Counted from the first letter of the stretch, positions 1 through 11,941 are shown. The stretch: 64,000 nucleotides of DNA from Cryobacterium tagatosivorans (GCF_004402215.1 NZ_SOEZ01000057.1:29385-93384); one strand, 5' to 3'. Notes: generated from the letters alone by a model not told the origin. Numbers and translations: made by a program.

Positions 1-795
1 GGTGTTCTTCGCCTCGCCCTGGTCGAACGCGGCCTGGCCGAACGTGGCGGCCTGCTGGTCGCCGAGGATGCCCGCGATCGGCACCTCGCGGAGCAGGCTG
101 GAGCTGTGGGCGGTGCCGTACACCTCTGACGAGGACCTGATCTGGGGCATCATGGACTTCGGGACTCCGAAGATGCCGAGGATCTCGTCGTCCCACTGCA
201 GGGTCTCGAGGTCCATGAACATCGTGCGGCTGGCGTTGGTGACGTCGGTCGCGTGCACGCCGCCGTCGATGCCGCCGGTCAGGTTCCAGAGGACCCAGGT
301 GTCGGTGGTGCCGAAGAGGAGGTCGCCGGCCTCGGCCTTCTCGCGGGCCCCCGGCACGTTTTCCAGGATCCAGACGATCTTCGTGCCGGAGAAGTAGGTC
401 GCCAGCGGGAGGCCGACCTTCTGCTTGAACCGTTCGACCCCGCCGTCGGCGGCGAGCCGGTCGACGATCGGCTGGGTGCGGGTGTCCTGCCAGACGATCG
501 CGTTGTAGACGGGCTCTCCGGTGTTCTTGTCCCAGACCACCGCGGTCTCGCGCTGGTTGGTGATGCCGACCGCCTTGATGTTGTGGCGGGTGATGTTCGC
601 CTTGGACAAGGCCTGCCCGATCACCTCGCGGGTGTTGTCCCAGATCTGCCTGGGGTTGTGCTCGACCCAGCCGGCCTGCGGGAAGATCTGCTCGTGTTCG
701 AGCTGCCCGGTCGACACGATCGACCCCGCCTTGTCGAAGATGATGGCCCGGGAGCTCGTCGTGCCCTGGTCGATGGCGAGAACATAGTCAGTCAT
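1..795 (-). CDS. glpK: Glycerol kinase GlpK, N-terminal 265 residues (runs off the window)
   Basis: This gene phosphorylates glycerol to sn-glycerol 3-phosphate with ATP in the cytoplasm. Reading leftward, the start gives [17 protein letters not shown], the phosphate-binding N-terminus of FGGY-family sugar kinases, followed by the GITNQRET and VWQDTRT segments typical of glycerol kinases. The family is about 500 residues, so roughly half is present; the 3' end lies outside the window. The ATG at 793-795 is preceded by a strong GGAGG (801-806 region), which fixes the start. It follows glpF (start of glpK 75 bp after the glpF stop), so facilitator and kinase are probably one transcript. Confidence 0.97.
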   Translation of the reverse strand, partial: MTDYVLAIDQGTTSSRAIIFDKAGSIVSTGQLEHEQIFPQAGWVEHNPRQIWDNTREVIGQALSKANITRHNIKAVGITNQRETAVVWDKNTGEPVYNAIVWQDTRTQPIVDRLAADGGVERFKQKVGLPLATYFSGTKIVWILENVPGAREKAEAGDLLFGTTDTWVLWNLTGGIDGGVHATDVTNASRTMFMDLETLQWDDEILGIFGVPKSMMPQIRSSSEVYGTAHSSSLLREVPIAGILGDQQAATFGQAAFDQGEAKNT

Positions 796-870
796 GAATA
801 ACCTCCGAATTGATTGGTGATGCACGCAAATGGAGGGCCGGCCCAGAGCCTGGGCCGGCCCACACGGGAA

Positions 871-1644
871 CTACGTGAGGATCGGCAGGAGCACGATCGA
901 GGCCCAGCCGGCCAGGACCCCGCCGATGACCGGCCCGGCGACCGGCACCCAGGAGTAGGCCCAGTCCGAGGACCCCTTGCCCTTGATCGGCAGCAGGAAA
1001 TGCGCGATCCGCGGGCCGAGGTCACGGGCCGGGTTGATCGCGTACCCGGTCGGGCCACCGAGCGAGGTGCCGATCACGACCACCAGCAGGGCCACCGGCA
1101 GCGCGCCGAGGGCCGCGAGGCCGCCCGCCTCGCCCTGGCGCCCGAAGGCGATGACCACGAAGACGAGCACGAAGGTGCCGATGATCTCCGTGACCAGGTT
1201 CCAGGCGTAGGAACGGATCGCCGGGCCGGTCGAGAACACGGCGAGCTTGCTGCCCGGGCTCGGCTCCTCGTCGAAGTGCCGCTTGTAGGCCAGCCAGACG
1301 ACCACGGCGCCGAGGATCGCGCCGAGCATCTCGCCGGCGATGTAGACGAGCACCGAGAGGAAGTTCACCGGGACGCCGGAGCCGAACTCCGTCGCGCCGG
1401 AGGCCACCAGGCCCAGCGTCACCGCCGGGTTCAGGTGCGCGCCCGAGTTGTAGGCGACGATCACACCGCAGAAGACCGCGAGACCCCAGCCGACCGTCAC
1501 CATCAGGAAACCGCCGCCGAAACCCTTGTTCTTGGCGAGGGCGACGTTGGCGACCACGCCGCAACCGAGGAGGACGAGCATCGCCGTCCCCACTACCTCC
1601 GATAGGAAAACAACTCCAATGTTGTCCACGTTGACCTTCCTCAC
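871..1644 (-). CDS. glpF: Glycerol uptake facilitator GlpF (MIP family)
   Basis: A 257-residue membrane channel for glycerol diffusion. The two half-helix signature motifs are visible: HLNPAVTLG in the first half and AINPARDLGPR in the second; the Asp after the second NPAR is the mark of aquaglyceroporins rather than water-only channels. Several hydrophobic segments flank the motifs, as expected for six helices. It is the first gene of a leftward glpF-glpK unit, divergent from dhaKLM, with 316 bp between the two starts. Length is normal for the family. Substrate preference for glycerol is inferred from the motif and from the kinase next door. Confidence 0.95.
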   Translation of the reverse strand: MRKVNVDNIGVVFLSEVVGTAMLVLLGCGVVANVALAKNKGFGGGFLMVTVGWGLAVFCGVIVAYNSGAHLNPAVTLGLVASGATEFGSGVPVNFLSVLVYIAGEMLGAILGAVVVWLAYKRHFDEEPSPGSKLAVFSTGPAIRSYAWNLVTEIIGTFVLVFVVIAFGRQGEAGGLAALGALPVALLVVVIGTSLGGPTGYAINPARDLGPRIAHFLLPIKGKGSSDWAYSWVPVAGPVIGGVLAGWASIVLLPILT

Positions 1645-1960
1645 TCAGTCTGAAGATGGGGGAACTTGCCCTTCGTGGTGACAGGTTGCGGCCCAGAGTA
1701 GCGCGCACCGCGCCGACGCGTAATGGCCGCTTGGATTCGCCTTTCCGGGCCCTTTCGGGGCGTGCGGGCAACGCGTAGGTTGGACTGTGCCCCATCGAAC
1801 GGAAGCGATCCATCGCAAATCCCCTCGCCCGGCACCCCCACAGGTCACGCCCAGTACCCCCACAGGTCAGTACCCCCACAGGTCAGTACCCCCACAGGTC
1901 AGTACCCCCACAGGTCAGTACCCCCACAGGTCAGTACCCCCACAGATCAGAAGGATGGTC
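1645..1960. other. Divergent glpF/dhaK intergenic region
   Basis: This 316-bp stretch separates the start codons of glpF (leftward) and dhaK (rightward) and so must hold both promoters. Its dhaK-proximal part is a 16-bp tandem repeat (described separately). I see no convincing -35/-10 pair and no gene; short ORFs crossing it are byproducts of GC-rich sequence. Confidence 0.6.
1852..1947 (+). repeat. Six-copy 16-bp tandem repeat just upstream of dhaK
   Basis: The unit CAGTACCCCCACAGGT is repeated head to tail six times without spacers; the first five copies are identical and the last ends in AGAT. A partial, diverged copy lies at about 1833-1848. The array ends 13 bp before the dhaK start codon, immediately before its ribosome-binding site, so it lies in the leader or promoter. 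Units are contiguous and have no spacers, so it is not a CRISPR. Sixteen bp is not a multiple of three, so it is not built to be translated. Confidence 0.97.
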
Positions 1961-2962
<1,002 letters not shown>

Positions 2963-2969
2963 CGATCGC

Positions 2970-3608
2970 GTGGGTCTGGGCGTGGGGTGGGCCGAGGCCT
3001 GGATCAGGCACGGCGCGGACGTCTTAGCGGAGCACCGGCTGGAGCTGATCATTCTCGACCGCGACATCGGCGACGGCGATCACGGCGAGAACATGGACCG
3101 CGGGTTCCAGGCGGTGCTGATCAGACTTGACGACCTGCCGCCAGAGGCCAATCCGGGCGACGTGTTCAAACTCGTCGCCACCACGCTGATCTCCACCGTC
3201 GGCGGGGCAGCCGGCCCCCTGTACGGCACGGCCTTCCTCAAGGGCGCCCTGGCCGTTGCCGGGGCGTCGACACTGGACGGGGCGGCGCTCGTCGCGCTGC
3301 TGACGGCCGCACGGGACGGAATCGTCCTGCGCGGCAAGGCGGAATCGGGCGACAAGACCATGGTCGACGCCTGGACGCCCGCGGTGGACGCCGCGGCCGC
3401 CGCTGCCGCCGACGGCGCCGACGAGACGGCGATCCTGCACGCGGCGGCCGCTGCCGCCGAGGGCGGCGCCGTCGCCACGGAACCGCTCGTCGCCCGGAAG
3501 GGGCGGGCCAGCTACCTCGGCGAGCGGTCCGCCGGGCACCGCGACCCCGGCGCCCAGTCCTCCGCGCTGCTCCTGCGCGCGGCAGCCGACGCCGCGGCGC
3601 GGGGCTAG
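2970..3608 (+). CDS. dhaL: Dihydroxyacetone kinase subunit DhaL
   Basis: DhaL is the ADP-carrying subunit of PTS-type dihydroxyacetone kinase: its bound nucleotide is rephosphorylated by DhaM and passes the phosphate to the substrate on DhaK. The 212-residue protein has the metal-nucleotide motif DRDIGDGDHGENM near the N-terminus and the GGAAGPLYG loop. It starts with GTG at 2970, with GGGGAAGG about 10 nt upstream inside the end of dhaK; a later in-frame GTG (2982) is possible. It is flanked within 10 bp by dhaK and dhaM, clearly one operon. Confidence 0.96.
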   Translation: MGLGVGWAEAWIRHGADVLAEHRLELIILDRDIGDGDHGENMDRGFQAVLIRLDDLPPEANPGDVFKLVATTLISTVGGAAGPLYGTAFLKGALAVAGASTLDGAALVALLTAARDGIVLRGKAESGDKTMVDAWTPAVDAAAAAAADGADETAILHAAAAAAEGGAVATEPLVARKGRASYLGERSAGHRDPGAQSSALLLRAAADAAARG

Positions 3609-3609
3609 C

Positions 3610-4305
3610 GTGGCGGGCACGCCCGGCAAGGTGGGACTCGTCTTCGTGTCGCACAGCGGCAAGATCGCCGAAGGACTCGTCGACCTGGCCAGGCAGATGG
3701 CGGCCTCCACGGCACTCGTCCCGGCCGGCGGGACCGATGAGGGCGGCATCGGCACCAGCTTCACCAAGGTCTTCGAGGCGATCACCGCCGCGGATTCCGG
3801 AGCGGGCGTCGCGGTCCTCTGCGACCTGGGCTCGGCCATCCTGACAGCCGAGACCGCGCTCGATTTTCTCGACGACGAGGTGCGGGCGCGCGTGCGCATC
3901 GTCGACGCCCCGCTGGTGGAGGGGGGCGTCGCCGCCGCCGTGACCGCCGAAACCGGGGGAGACCTCACGGCGGTGGTCGGGGCAGCCCACTCCGCGCGCT
4001 CCTTCGCGGAGGCGCCGGGAGCGGCCCCGGCCGCAGCCGGCCAGGCGATAACGCGCACGGTCACCCTGCTGAACAAGGACGGCTTGCACGCGAGGCCGGC
4101 CGCGGAATTCGTGAAGCTGGCCAGCACCTTCGATTCCGAGGTGACGGTCAACGGCAAGGACGCCAAGAGCCTGCTCGGCATCATGTCGCTGGGCTTGAAC
4201 CGGGGGGCATCGGTGGAGATATCGTCCTCTGGAGCCGAGGCCGAGGCCGAGGCTGCGGTGACGGCCCTCGTGCGGCTCATCGAATCGGGCTTCGGCGAGG
4301 CCTGA
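3610..4305 (+). CDS. dhaM: Phosphoryl donor DhaM (EIIA-Dha fused to HPr)
   Basis: DhaM passes phosphate from the phosphotransferase system to DhaL-ADP. The 231 residues hold two domains: an N-terminal EIIA-mannose-like domain with VSHSGKIAEG (His15 the likely phosphorylation site) and a C-terminal HPr domain with KDGLHARPAAEF (His160). The E. coli protein also has a truncated enzyme I domain, absent here, so phosphate should come from a general enzyme I encoded elsewhere. The start is GTG one base after the dhaL stop, implying translational coupling. Confidence 0.95.
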   Translation: MAGTPGKVGLVFVSHSGKIAEGLVDLARQMAASTALVPAGGTDEGGIGTSFTKVFEAITAADSGAGVAVLCDLGSAILTAETALDFLDDEVRARVRIVDAPLVEGGVAAAVTAETGGDLTAVVGAAHSARSFAEAPGAAPAAAGQAITRTVTLLNKDGLHARPAAEFVKLASTFDSEVTVNGKDAKSLLGIMSLGLNRGASVEISSSGAEAEAEAAVTALVRLIESGFGEA

Positions 4306-4360
4306 CCGTATCCCATCACGGAATCTCATAGCATAACTGGGCCCAGGAGTCCAATCGGCG

Positions 4361-4366
4361 TAGTGT
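4361..4366 (+). promoter_or_regulatory. Leaderless -10 element TAGTGT for the 4373 gene
   Basis: TAGTGT lies exactly 6 nt before the ATG at 4373, the spacing that places transcription start at the start codon. No Shine-Dalgarno sequence separates them. No good -35 is visible. Confidence 0.45.
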
Positions 4367-4372
4367 GGAGCC

Positions 4373-4690
4373 ATGGTCCAGCACAAGAAAGCACAGGAGA
4401 AAGCACAGGGGAGCGGTTCGCGCACACACCTCTTCGAGTGGGTGGAAGACAAGCTGCGCCCCATCTTCGACTCGCCGCCCGTCGGCAGCTATGAGGCCGA
4501 GCACGCCGTGAACCTTCAGGAGTGCCCGATCTGCGGCCATTCCATGCGCGAGCACACGATCGACCATTCGGTCGCGAACACCATCCTCGTCTGCCCGGTC
4601 CCGCATCCCGGGGCTTGGGACCGCGACGCCTTCGAACCGGTGAACGAGTTCGGCATGGTGCGCGGGCGCGGACGGCCCGCCACGGAGTAG
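4373..4690 (+). CDS. Conserved hypothetical protein with CxxC-like zinc-binding residues
   Basis: A 105-residue soluble protein I do not recognise by name. After a Lys/Gln-rich start it contains FEWVEDKLRPIFDSPP, then CPICGHSMREH and a later VCPVPHPG. The CPIC pair plus nearby His and a third Cys suggest a small metal site, but a complete zinc ribbon is not evident. It stands alone behind dhaM with its own leaderless-type -10. Composition and codon use look like a real gene of this genome. Confidence 0.75.
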   Translation: MVQHKKAQEKAQGSGSRTHLFEWVEDKLRPIFDSPPVGSYEAEHAVNLQECPICGHSMREHTIDHSVANTILVCPVPHPGAWDRDAFEPVNEFGMVRGRGRPATE

Positions 4691-5117
4691 GGACCTCTCG
4701 CCGGGTTCGGGAGGACACGCGGGGGAGGAGCGGAGGAACTACGGGATCAGGATGTCCAGGACACGCCCCATGAATTCCTGGACGCGGACTGGGCCGCGAG
4801 CGGCTTGATCTGACTAAGCGGGAACTGGACTTAGCGGAGGGTCCTATTTCTCCTGGGCGTTCGGCTTGGGAGACGATCGCAGTTGTGATGTCTTGAGGTC
4901 GATGTACGCGGGGCCGATGTCGTCTTCACCCCAAAGGGTGTCCGGTTCGAGGTCGAGAAGCTTACCGCCGGCGAGGAAGCACTGTTCACCGGCAAGCGGT
5001 CCAGGTCGTCGCGAGGTCAGGCAAGGTAAATAGACAACTCGCTTTCAGTGTGGGCCGTGCTCTGCGCGCTGGGACTATGTGGTTGTAGATTGGCTGTATT
5101 CGGAGGGGGACTGAGCT
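4691..5117. other. Gene-poor stretch with a possible coding remnant
   Basis: No intact gene is seen in these 427 bp. On the + strand about 4888-5030 there is a short open stretch translating to VRGADVVFTPKGVRFEVEK then LTAGEEALFTGKRS before a TAA. It has no credible start and is preceded in frame by TGA at about 4880, so it may be a remnant of a lost gene. The sequence is less GC-rich here than in neighbouring genes. I do not recognise the fragment. Confidence 0.35.
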
Positions 5118-5327
5118 ATGGACATCGCATCGACTGGCTTCATCGCTGCGGGCCTGATTGCCTGCGGGGTGATTCTCGCCCTCATCATCGTCGCCCTTGT
5201 GCAGGTAGCCCGCGCACCGATGGAGCCCGCTGGCAGGGCGATTTGGGTACTCATCATCGTGGTCGCTCCCGTGCTCGGGTCGATTGCCTGGTTTGCCATC
5301 GGACACAAAGTCCGCGCATTACGGTGA
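5118..5327 (+). CDS. Small membrane protein of the PLDc_N type
   Basis: A 69-residue protein with two hydrophobic segments, roughly residues 6-31 and 43-62, the second reading IWVLIIVVAPVLGSIAWFAIG. That W-(x)n-PVLGSIAWF-G pattern is the signature of the phospholipase D nuclease N-terminal (PLDc_N) family, common as free-standing small membrane proteins in actinobacteria; their function is unknown. The ATG at 5118 has GGAGGGGG (5102-5109) at good distance. It sits alone in a gene-poor region. Confidence 0.8.
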   Translation: MDIASTGFIAAGLIACGVILALIIVALVQVARAPMEPAGRAIWVLIIVVAPVLGSIAWFAIGHKVRALR

Positions 5328-5967
5328 CTGTCGGTGGGGACGAGAAATGACCTCTCATCTGGGTTTAAGCAGAAATGCTCGTGAAATGCAGTGGATGCCA
5401 CTCGAATCACCGGAAAACAGGGATCCGACGAACTTCGGCGCCGCGAAATTCCTGACATTGAGCCATCGCGGGCCAGCAGTACCAGCAACACCCGCTATAT
5501 CCCAGTAAATCCGTGGAAGTTCGTGCTGTCCATGGTTCCAGGCGAAACAGCGATCAGGGGAGTCCTATTCTGCAAATCCTGCAATAGGTGCATTCCGACT
5601 TGACATAATGTGCATTATCGGACACATTCTGTCGGGCGGAATCCGGAGTCGTGGGGCCCGGTGGATGGCGCGCAGCCGGTGGATGGCGCCACCGACGCCG
5701 GCAGGCGATTCCGTCGGCGCTCCCGCCTCGTCTCCCGTCGCGTCGCGGCGGTCGCCGGTTGGCGGGATCTTCCTCGTCGGTTCGAGAATCGGCTGGTCCG
5801 GGTGTCATCCCCCAGATCCGGACGCTTACTCGCGGGAAACGGCCGCCCGCCCCGATCTCTTGACGTTCCGATCTCTTGACATAACGCGCAGAAGTCCCCG
5901 CCCGCCGGAGTCGCGGCGCCGCCGTGCGTGGCATCGCCGTGACGGCGGACCGCTCCTGACCAACCGG
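5328..5967. other. 640-bp region without a recognisable gene
   Basis: Between the PLDc_N gene and the stop codon of the UvrA-like gene I see no supportable gene. The first 270 bp have lower GC than the surroundings. A short + strand ORF (5391-5603, 70 codons) contains WKFVLSMVPGET but no ribosome-binding site or recognisable domain. The strongest signal is a promoter-like element with an inverted repeat at 5600-5628 that points at no gene. From 5630 to 5960 the open frames are not convincing proteins. Confidence 0.45.
5600..5628 (+). promoter_or_regulatory. Promoter-like element with an embedded inverted repeat, no gene downstream
   Basis: TTGACA (5600-5605) is followed after 17 nt by CACATT (5623-5628, three of six -10 matches). 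Between them lies ATAATG-TG-CATTAT (5605-5618), arms of 6 bp in perfect inverted repeat. This is how repressor-controlled promoters often look. The nearest + strand gene starts only at 8511, so the controlled gene may have been lost, or the site may act on the opposite strand. Confidence 0.35.
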
Positions 5968-8361
<2,394 letters not shown>

Positions 8362-8510
8362 CCTGTCTCCCCCGTGGGCCGGGCCGGGCCCGCATCGAGC
8401 ATACTTCGGGGCATGGACGGCCGGCACGCCGCGCAGTAGTTTGTCGGCATGTCCTGCGGCATTGCGCCGGCGGACGATCCATCCGACCCCAGAAGGCGAG
8501 GGCTGTCTCC

Positions 8511-9092
8511 ATGTCCAACAGCGTCTTAGTGTTCGACCTCACCGTCGATCCGGAAGCTCTCAGCAAGTCCGAAATCAGCGGAATTCGGTTTGCCTTCGCC
8601 GTCAGCGGCATCCTCGCGGTTGCGTTCGGTGGCCTGGTGCTGTTCTGGCCCGAGGCGACGCTGTCCGTGCTGGCGACGCTCTTCGGCCTGTATTTCCTGG
8701 CCGCCGGGGTCGTGCATGTCGTCCGGGGAATCTTCACGGGCGGCGCCGGTGTCGGCGGGCGCGTCCTCAGCATCCTGCTCGGCATGCTCCTCGTCGTCGC
8801 CGGCATTGTCACGATCCGGAACCCCCTGAACTCGTTCGTCCTGCTCGCGATGGTCATCGGAATCTCCTGGATCATCGAGGGCGTGGTCGGGCTCGTCGAG
8901 ACGGCGCACGACTCGAGCAGGTGGTTCGGCTGGCTCTTCGGCATCTTCGGCATCGTCGCGGGGACGGTCGTGCTCCTGCTGCCGGCCGACTCGCTCGCCG
9001 TCCTGGTCTGGGTGGGCGGGATCTTCCTCGTCGGCTCCGGCATGATCCAGTTGGTCCAGGCGTTCACCTTCGGCAAGCGTGCCAGCGCCTGA
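8511..9092 (+). CDS. HdeD/DUF308-family membrane protein
   Basis: A 193-residue integral membrane protein with about six hydrophobic helices arranged as three repeats of a two-helix unit (the GILAVAFGGLVLFWPEATLSVLA and GIFGIVAGTVVLLLPADSLAVLV segments resemble each other). This matches the HdeD/DUF308 family; the E. coli member is linked to acid resistance, but the role here is unknown. The short cytoplasmic N-terminus includes VDPEALSKSEI. The start has GAAGGCGAGGG upstream. It is a single gene converging on the S9 peptidase, with 8 bp between the two stop codons. Confidence 0.88.
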   Translation: MSNSVLVFDLTVDPEALSKSEISGIRFAFAVSGILAVAFGGLVLFWPEATLSVLATLFGLYFLAAGVVHVVRGIFTGGAGVGGRVLSILLGMLLVVAGIVTIRNPLNSFVLLAMVIGISWIIEGVVGLVETAHDSSRWFGWLFGIFGIVAGTVVLLLPADSLAVLVWVGGIFLVGSGMIQLVQAFTFGKRASA

Positions 9093-9100
9093 GGCCGGCG

Positions 9101-11152
9101 TCAGTCTCCTGACGGGACGCCTGGCGGGTTCTCCGACGTCGGCAGGTGCCGGGCCCACCAGTCCAGGATGATGTCGAAGCGGCGCAGGCGGTGGCGGGGG
9201 CTGCCCGCGCGGCTGAGTTCGTGATTCTCGCCGGGGAAGATGACGAGTTCGGTGGTCACTCCGCCGCGTTTCAGCGCGGAATAGTATCGTTCGGCCTGGG
9301 ACAGCGGGCACCGCAGGTCGAGCGCCGAGTGCATGACGAGTGTCGGTGTCCTGACCTGGCCGACGCAGGCCTGGGGGCTCTGCGCGCGCACCAGCTCCGG
9401 GTCGGTGCCAACGTACTCATCGGTGAACGAGTCCCCGATGTCGGATGTTCCCACGAAGGCCTCGGGGTCGAGGTAACCGCGCTCGACGATCGCCGCGGTG
9501 AACCGGTGGTCGTGCGCGATCGTCCAGGCGGTCAGATAGCCGCCGTAGGAGCCGCCCATGATGCCGAGCCGGGTGGGGTCCAGCGAGGAGTCCTCGGCCA
9601 GGGCGCCGTCCAGGAAGTCCAGCACGTCGGCCTGGTCGAGGACGCCCATCCTCTGCCGGATGGCGCGACCGTGGGCGTGGCCGTAGCCCGACGAGCCTCG
9701 CGGGTTGCACATCACGACCGCGTAGCCGGCGTCGGCGCAGACCTGCGCCTCGTCGAAGAGGGCAACCGTGTACTGCGCGAACGGGCCGCCGTGGATGGTG
9801 AGCAGCACCGGGTGCGGGCCGGGACCGGGAGGTGTGAGCACCCAGCCGTGCACCGGGTAGCCGTCCCGGCCGGTGACGGTGAGTTCGCGTGCTGACGCAA
9901 TTCCCGTCTCGCGCAACGGCGCGGACAGATCGGTGAGGCGGCGAAGCCTGGGCGTCTCGGCCAGGGCGATGTCGCCGGCCGTCAGCGCGTCCTGGAAGGC
10001 GAAGACGATGCTCTCCCCCACTGTGTCGACCCCGGTCACGACCACGGCGCTGGACGTGACCGGGGTGATCACCCCGTCGCCGGACACCCGGACCAGTTGC
10101 ACGCGGCCGCGCGACTTGCTGTGCGCCAGGACCGACCCGTCGGCCGTGACACTCAACTCCACCATGTTGTCGAGGTCGATCTCGTCCGGATCGGTGAGCC
10201 GAACCGGCTCCCCCTCGGAGCGAAGGAGATACAGCCCGGTGGTGCGGGCGACGAAGTCCCGGCCGCTCTCCCCCACGTCCTCGGCCAGCGCGAAGATCGT
10301 GCCGTCCGCCGCCCAGGCCACCTGGCCGATGTGCAGGCCCGCCTCCGCACCGAGGGCGATCCGCTCGGGCACGCGCGGATCGGCGCCGGCCGGGTCGAGC
10401 AGGAGCTCGACGAGTTCGGTGGCCAGGTCGCGGTCCCGCCCGGCATGGCGGGCGGAGATGGTGACGAGTTTCGAGCCGTCGGGAGCGAAGGCCAGCCCGG
10501 AATGGTCGAAGTCGCCGGTCGTGACCTGGCGCGCGCACGGCACACCGAGCGGGATGCGGCCGGACTCGGCCAGGTCGGCCGGTTCGACGCCCGGCGATGG
10601 CGTCGGAGCCGCCGCCGGCTCGCCCCAGACATCCGGAACGTCGACCAGGAACACGTGTGCGCGTTGGTCGACCGTATAGCCGACGCCGTTGGACTGGTAG
10701 CGCAGCGTCGTGATCCGTCGCGGGGGTTCGGACCCCGGATCGATCCCGGGCACGGTGCCGTAGCGGCCGGTCTCCGGCACCCGGGCGAGGAAGCCGAGGA
10801 CGCGGGAATCCGGCCGCCAGCGGTAGTCGGTGACGCCGAGGGGCGCGTTCGTGACCTGGAGGGGCTCTCCCCCGGCGGCGTCGACAACATGCAGTTGCGC
10901 CGGCCCGCCGGCCGCCGCGCGCAGGAAGGCGAGCAGGCGTCCGTCGGGCGAGAAGCGCGGGGCGGTGTCGCGGTGGCCCCTGGTCACTCGCCGCGGGGAC
11001 GGCTTGCCCGTCAGCGCGACCGTCCACAGCTGGCCGAGGTAGTCGTCGGCGGCGAAATCCGGGTGCGCCAGCGAGAAGACCGCCCGGCTGCCGTCGGGGT
11101 GGATGCTGGGGCGTGAGACCGCAGAGAGAAGGGGGAGGTCAGGCGCCTTCAT
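9101..11152 (-). CDS. S9-family serine peptidase (prolyl oligopeptidase/acylaminoacyl type)
   Basis: A 683-residue peptidase with an N-terminal beta-propeller (WD40-like repeats such as PRFSPDGRLLAFL and LAFAPDGSKLV) and a C-terminal alpha/beta hydrolase domain. The catalytic triad is visible: Ser in GIMGGSYGGYLTAW (about residue 535), Asp in HSALDLRCPLSQ and His in GENHELSRAG. Such enzymes cleave short peptides. No signal peptide is seen, so it is probably cytosolic. ATG 11152 has AAGGAG 7 nt upstream, overlapping the end of the SDR gene; the pair forms one leftward operon. Confidence 0.93.
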   Translation of the reverse strand: MKAPDLPLLSAVSRPSIHPDGSRAVFSLAHPDFAADDYLGQLWTVALTGKPSPRRVTRGHRDTAPRFSPDGRLLAFLRAAAGGPAQLHVVDAAGGEPLQVTNAPLGVTDYRWRPDSRVLGFLARVPETGRYGTVPGIDPGSEPPRRITTLRYQSNGVGYTVDQRAHVFLVDVPDVWGEPAAAPTPSPGVEPADLAESGRIPLGVPCARQVTTGDFDHSGLAFAPDGSKLVTISARHAGRDRDLATELVELLLDPAGADPRVPERIALGAEAGLHIGQVAWAADGTIFALAEDVGESGRDFVARTTGLYLLRSEGEPVRLTDPDEIDLDNMVELSVTADGSVLAHSKSRGRVQLVRVSGDGVITPVTSSAVVVTGVDTVGESIVFAFQDALTAGDIALAETPRLRRLTDLSAPLRETGIASARELTVTGRDGYPVHGWVLTPPGPGPHPVLLTIHGGPFAQYTVALFDEAQVCADAGYAVVMCNPRGSSGYGHAHGRAIRQRMGVLDQADVLDFLDGALAEDSSLDPTRLGIMGGSYGGYLTAWTIAHDHRFTAAIVERGYLDPEAFVGTSDIGDSFTDEYVGTDPELVRAQSPQACVGQVRTPTLVMHSALDLRCPLSQAERYYSALKRGGVTTELVIFPGENHELSRAGSPRHRLRRFDIILDWWARHLPTSENPPGVPSGD

Positions 11153-11164
11153 CCACCGCTCCTT

Positions 11165-11941
11165 CTAGCCGCCGTTGAAGTCGGAGGTGTCGCCAACGTA
11201 GCGCGTATTGCCTTCCGGCACCGGCTCGACCGCGGCCAGGGCGATTTCCGCGGCGAATTCGCTCACGTTGTACAACCGTCCGGCGGCGTCCTTCCGGGCG
11301 CTGATGGCACCCGGGTTGGCGCGTTCGAGGAGGGTGGCCGTGATGGTTCCCTCGATCATGTCGCCGGAGACGACGACGAAGCCGATGCCGGCCGCTTCGA
11401 GTTCGGGGATGAGCGCGCGGAGGGCGTCCTCCCCCGCGCGCTTGCTGCGGGCCACCGGTTCGTATTCGGGCATCGTCGCCGTCGTGCCGATGAAGTGGGC
11501 CTGGTGGCTGGTCACGAAGACGACGCGGGAGCCCGGCCCGAGCAGCGGAATGGCCCGGCGCAGCAGGTCGACCTGTGCGTCCCGGTTCAGCTGCATGGCG
11601 TAGTCGGCGGCCATCCCGCTTTCCATGCCTCCCGAGGCGTTCATCACCAGGATGTCGAGCCCGCCGAACTCGGCGCGGATCGAGTCGAACATCGCGGCGA
11701 CGGAATCCGGGTCGGTCAGGTCGGCGCCGACCGTCATGGCCGTGCCCCCGGCCTCGCGGATGGCGTTGGCGAGCTTCTGCGCCCGTGCCTCCTTGTTGCG
11801 GAAATTGATCACGACGCCGGCGCCGGCCTCCGCGAAGTATCCGACGGTGTCAGCGCCGATTCCACGGGAGGAACCGGTGACGAGGACGCGCTTACCCGTG
11901 AGTGAACCGGGTGCGAGGGGGTTGTTCGGAAGGGTGCTCAC
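11165..11941 (-). CDS. SDR-family oxidoreductase, atypical active site
   Basis: A 258-residue Rossmann-fold protein of the short-chain dehydrogenase/reductase family. The nucleotide-binding motif VTGSSRGIGADT and the structural motif VMNASGG (in place of NNAG) are clear. The usual YxxxK catalytic pair is altered: the segment reads EPVARSKRAGED, so the Lys is present but the residue four before it is Val rather than Tyr; a Tyr lies three residues further upstream. It may use that Tyr or have lost reductase activity. Starts with GTG behind a leaderless-type -10 (TAGGGT, 8 nt) and precedes the S9 peptidase. Substrate unknown. Confidence 0.88.
   Translation of the reverse strand: MSTLPNNPLAPGSLTGKRVLVTGSSRGIGADTVGYFAEAGAGVVINFRNKEARAQKLANAIREAGGTAMTVGADLTDPDSVAAMFDSIRAEFGGLDILVMNASGGMESGMAADYAMQLNRDAQVDLLRRAIPLLGPGSRVVFVTSHQAHFIGTTATMPEYEPVARSKRAGEDALRALIPELEAAGIGFVVVSGDMIEGTITATLLERANPGAISARKDAAGRLYNVSEFAAEIALAAVEPVPEGNTRYVGDTSDFNGG

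Noticed and set aside
1852..1947. CRISPR array
   Set aside because: Units of 16 bp are contiguous without unique spacers, and no cas genes are present.
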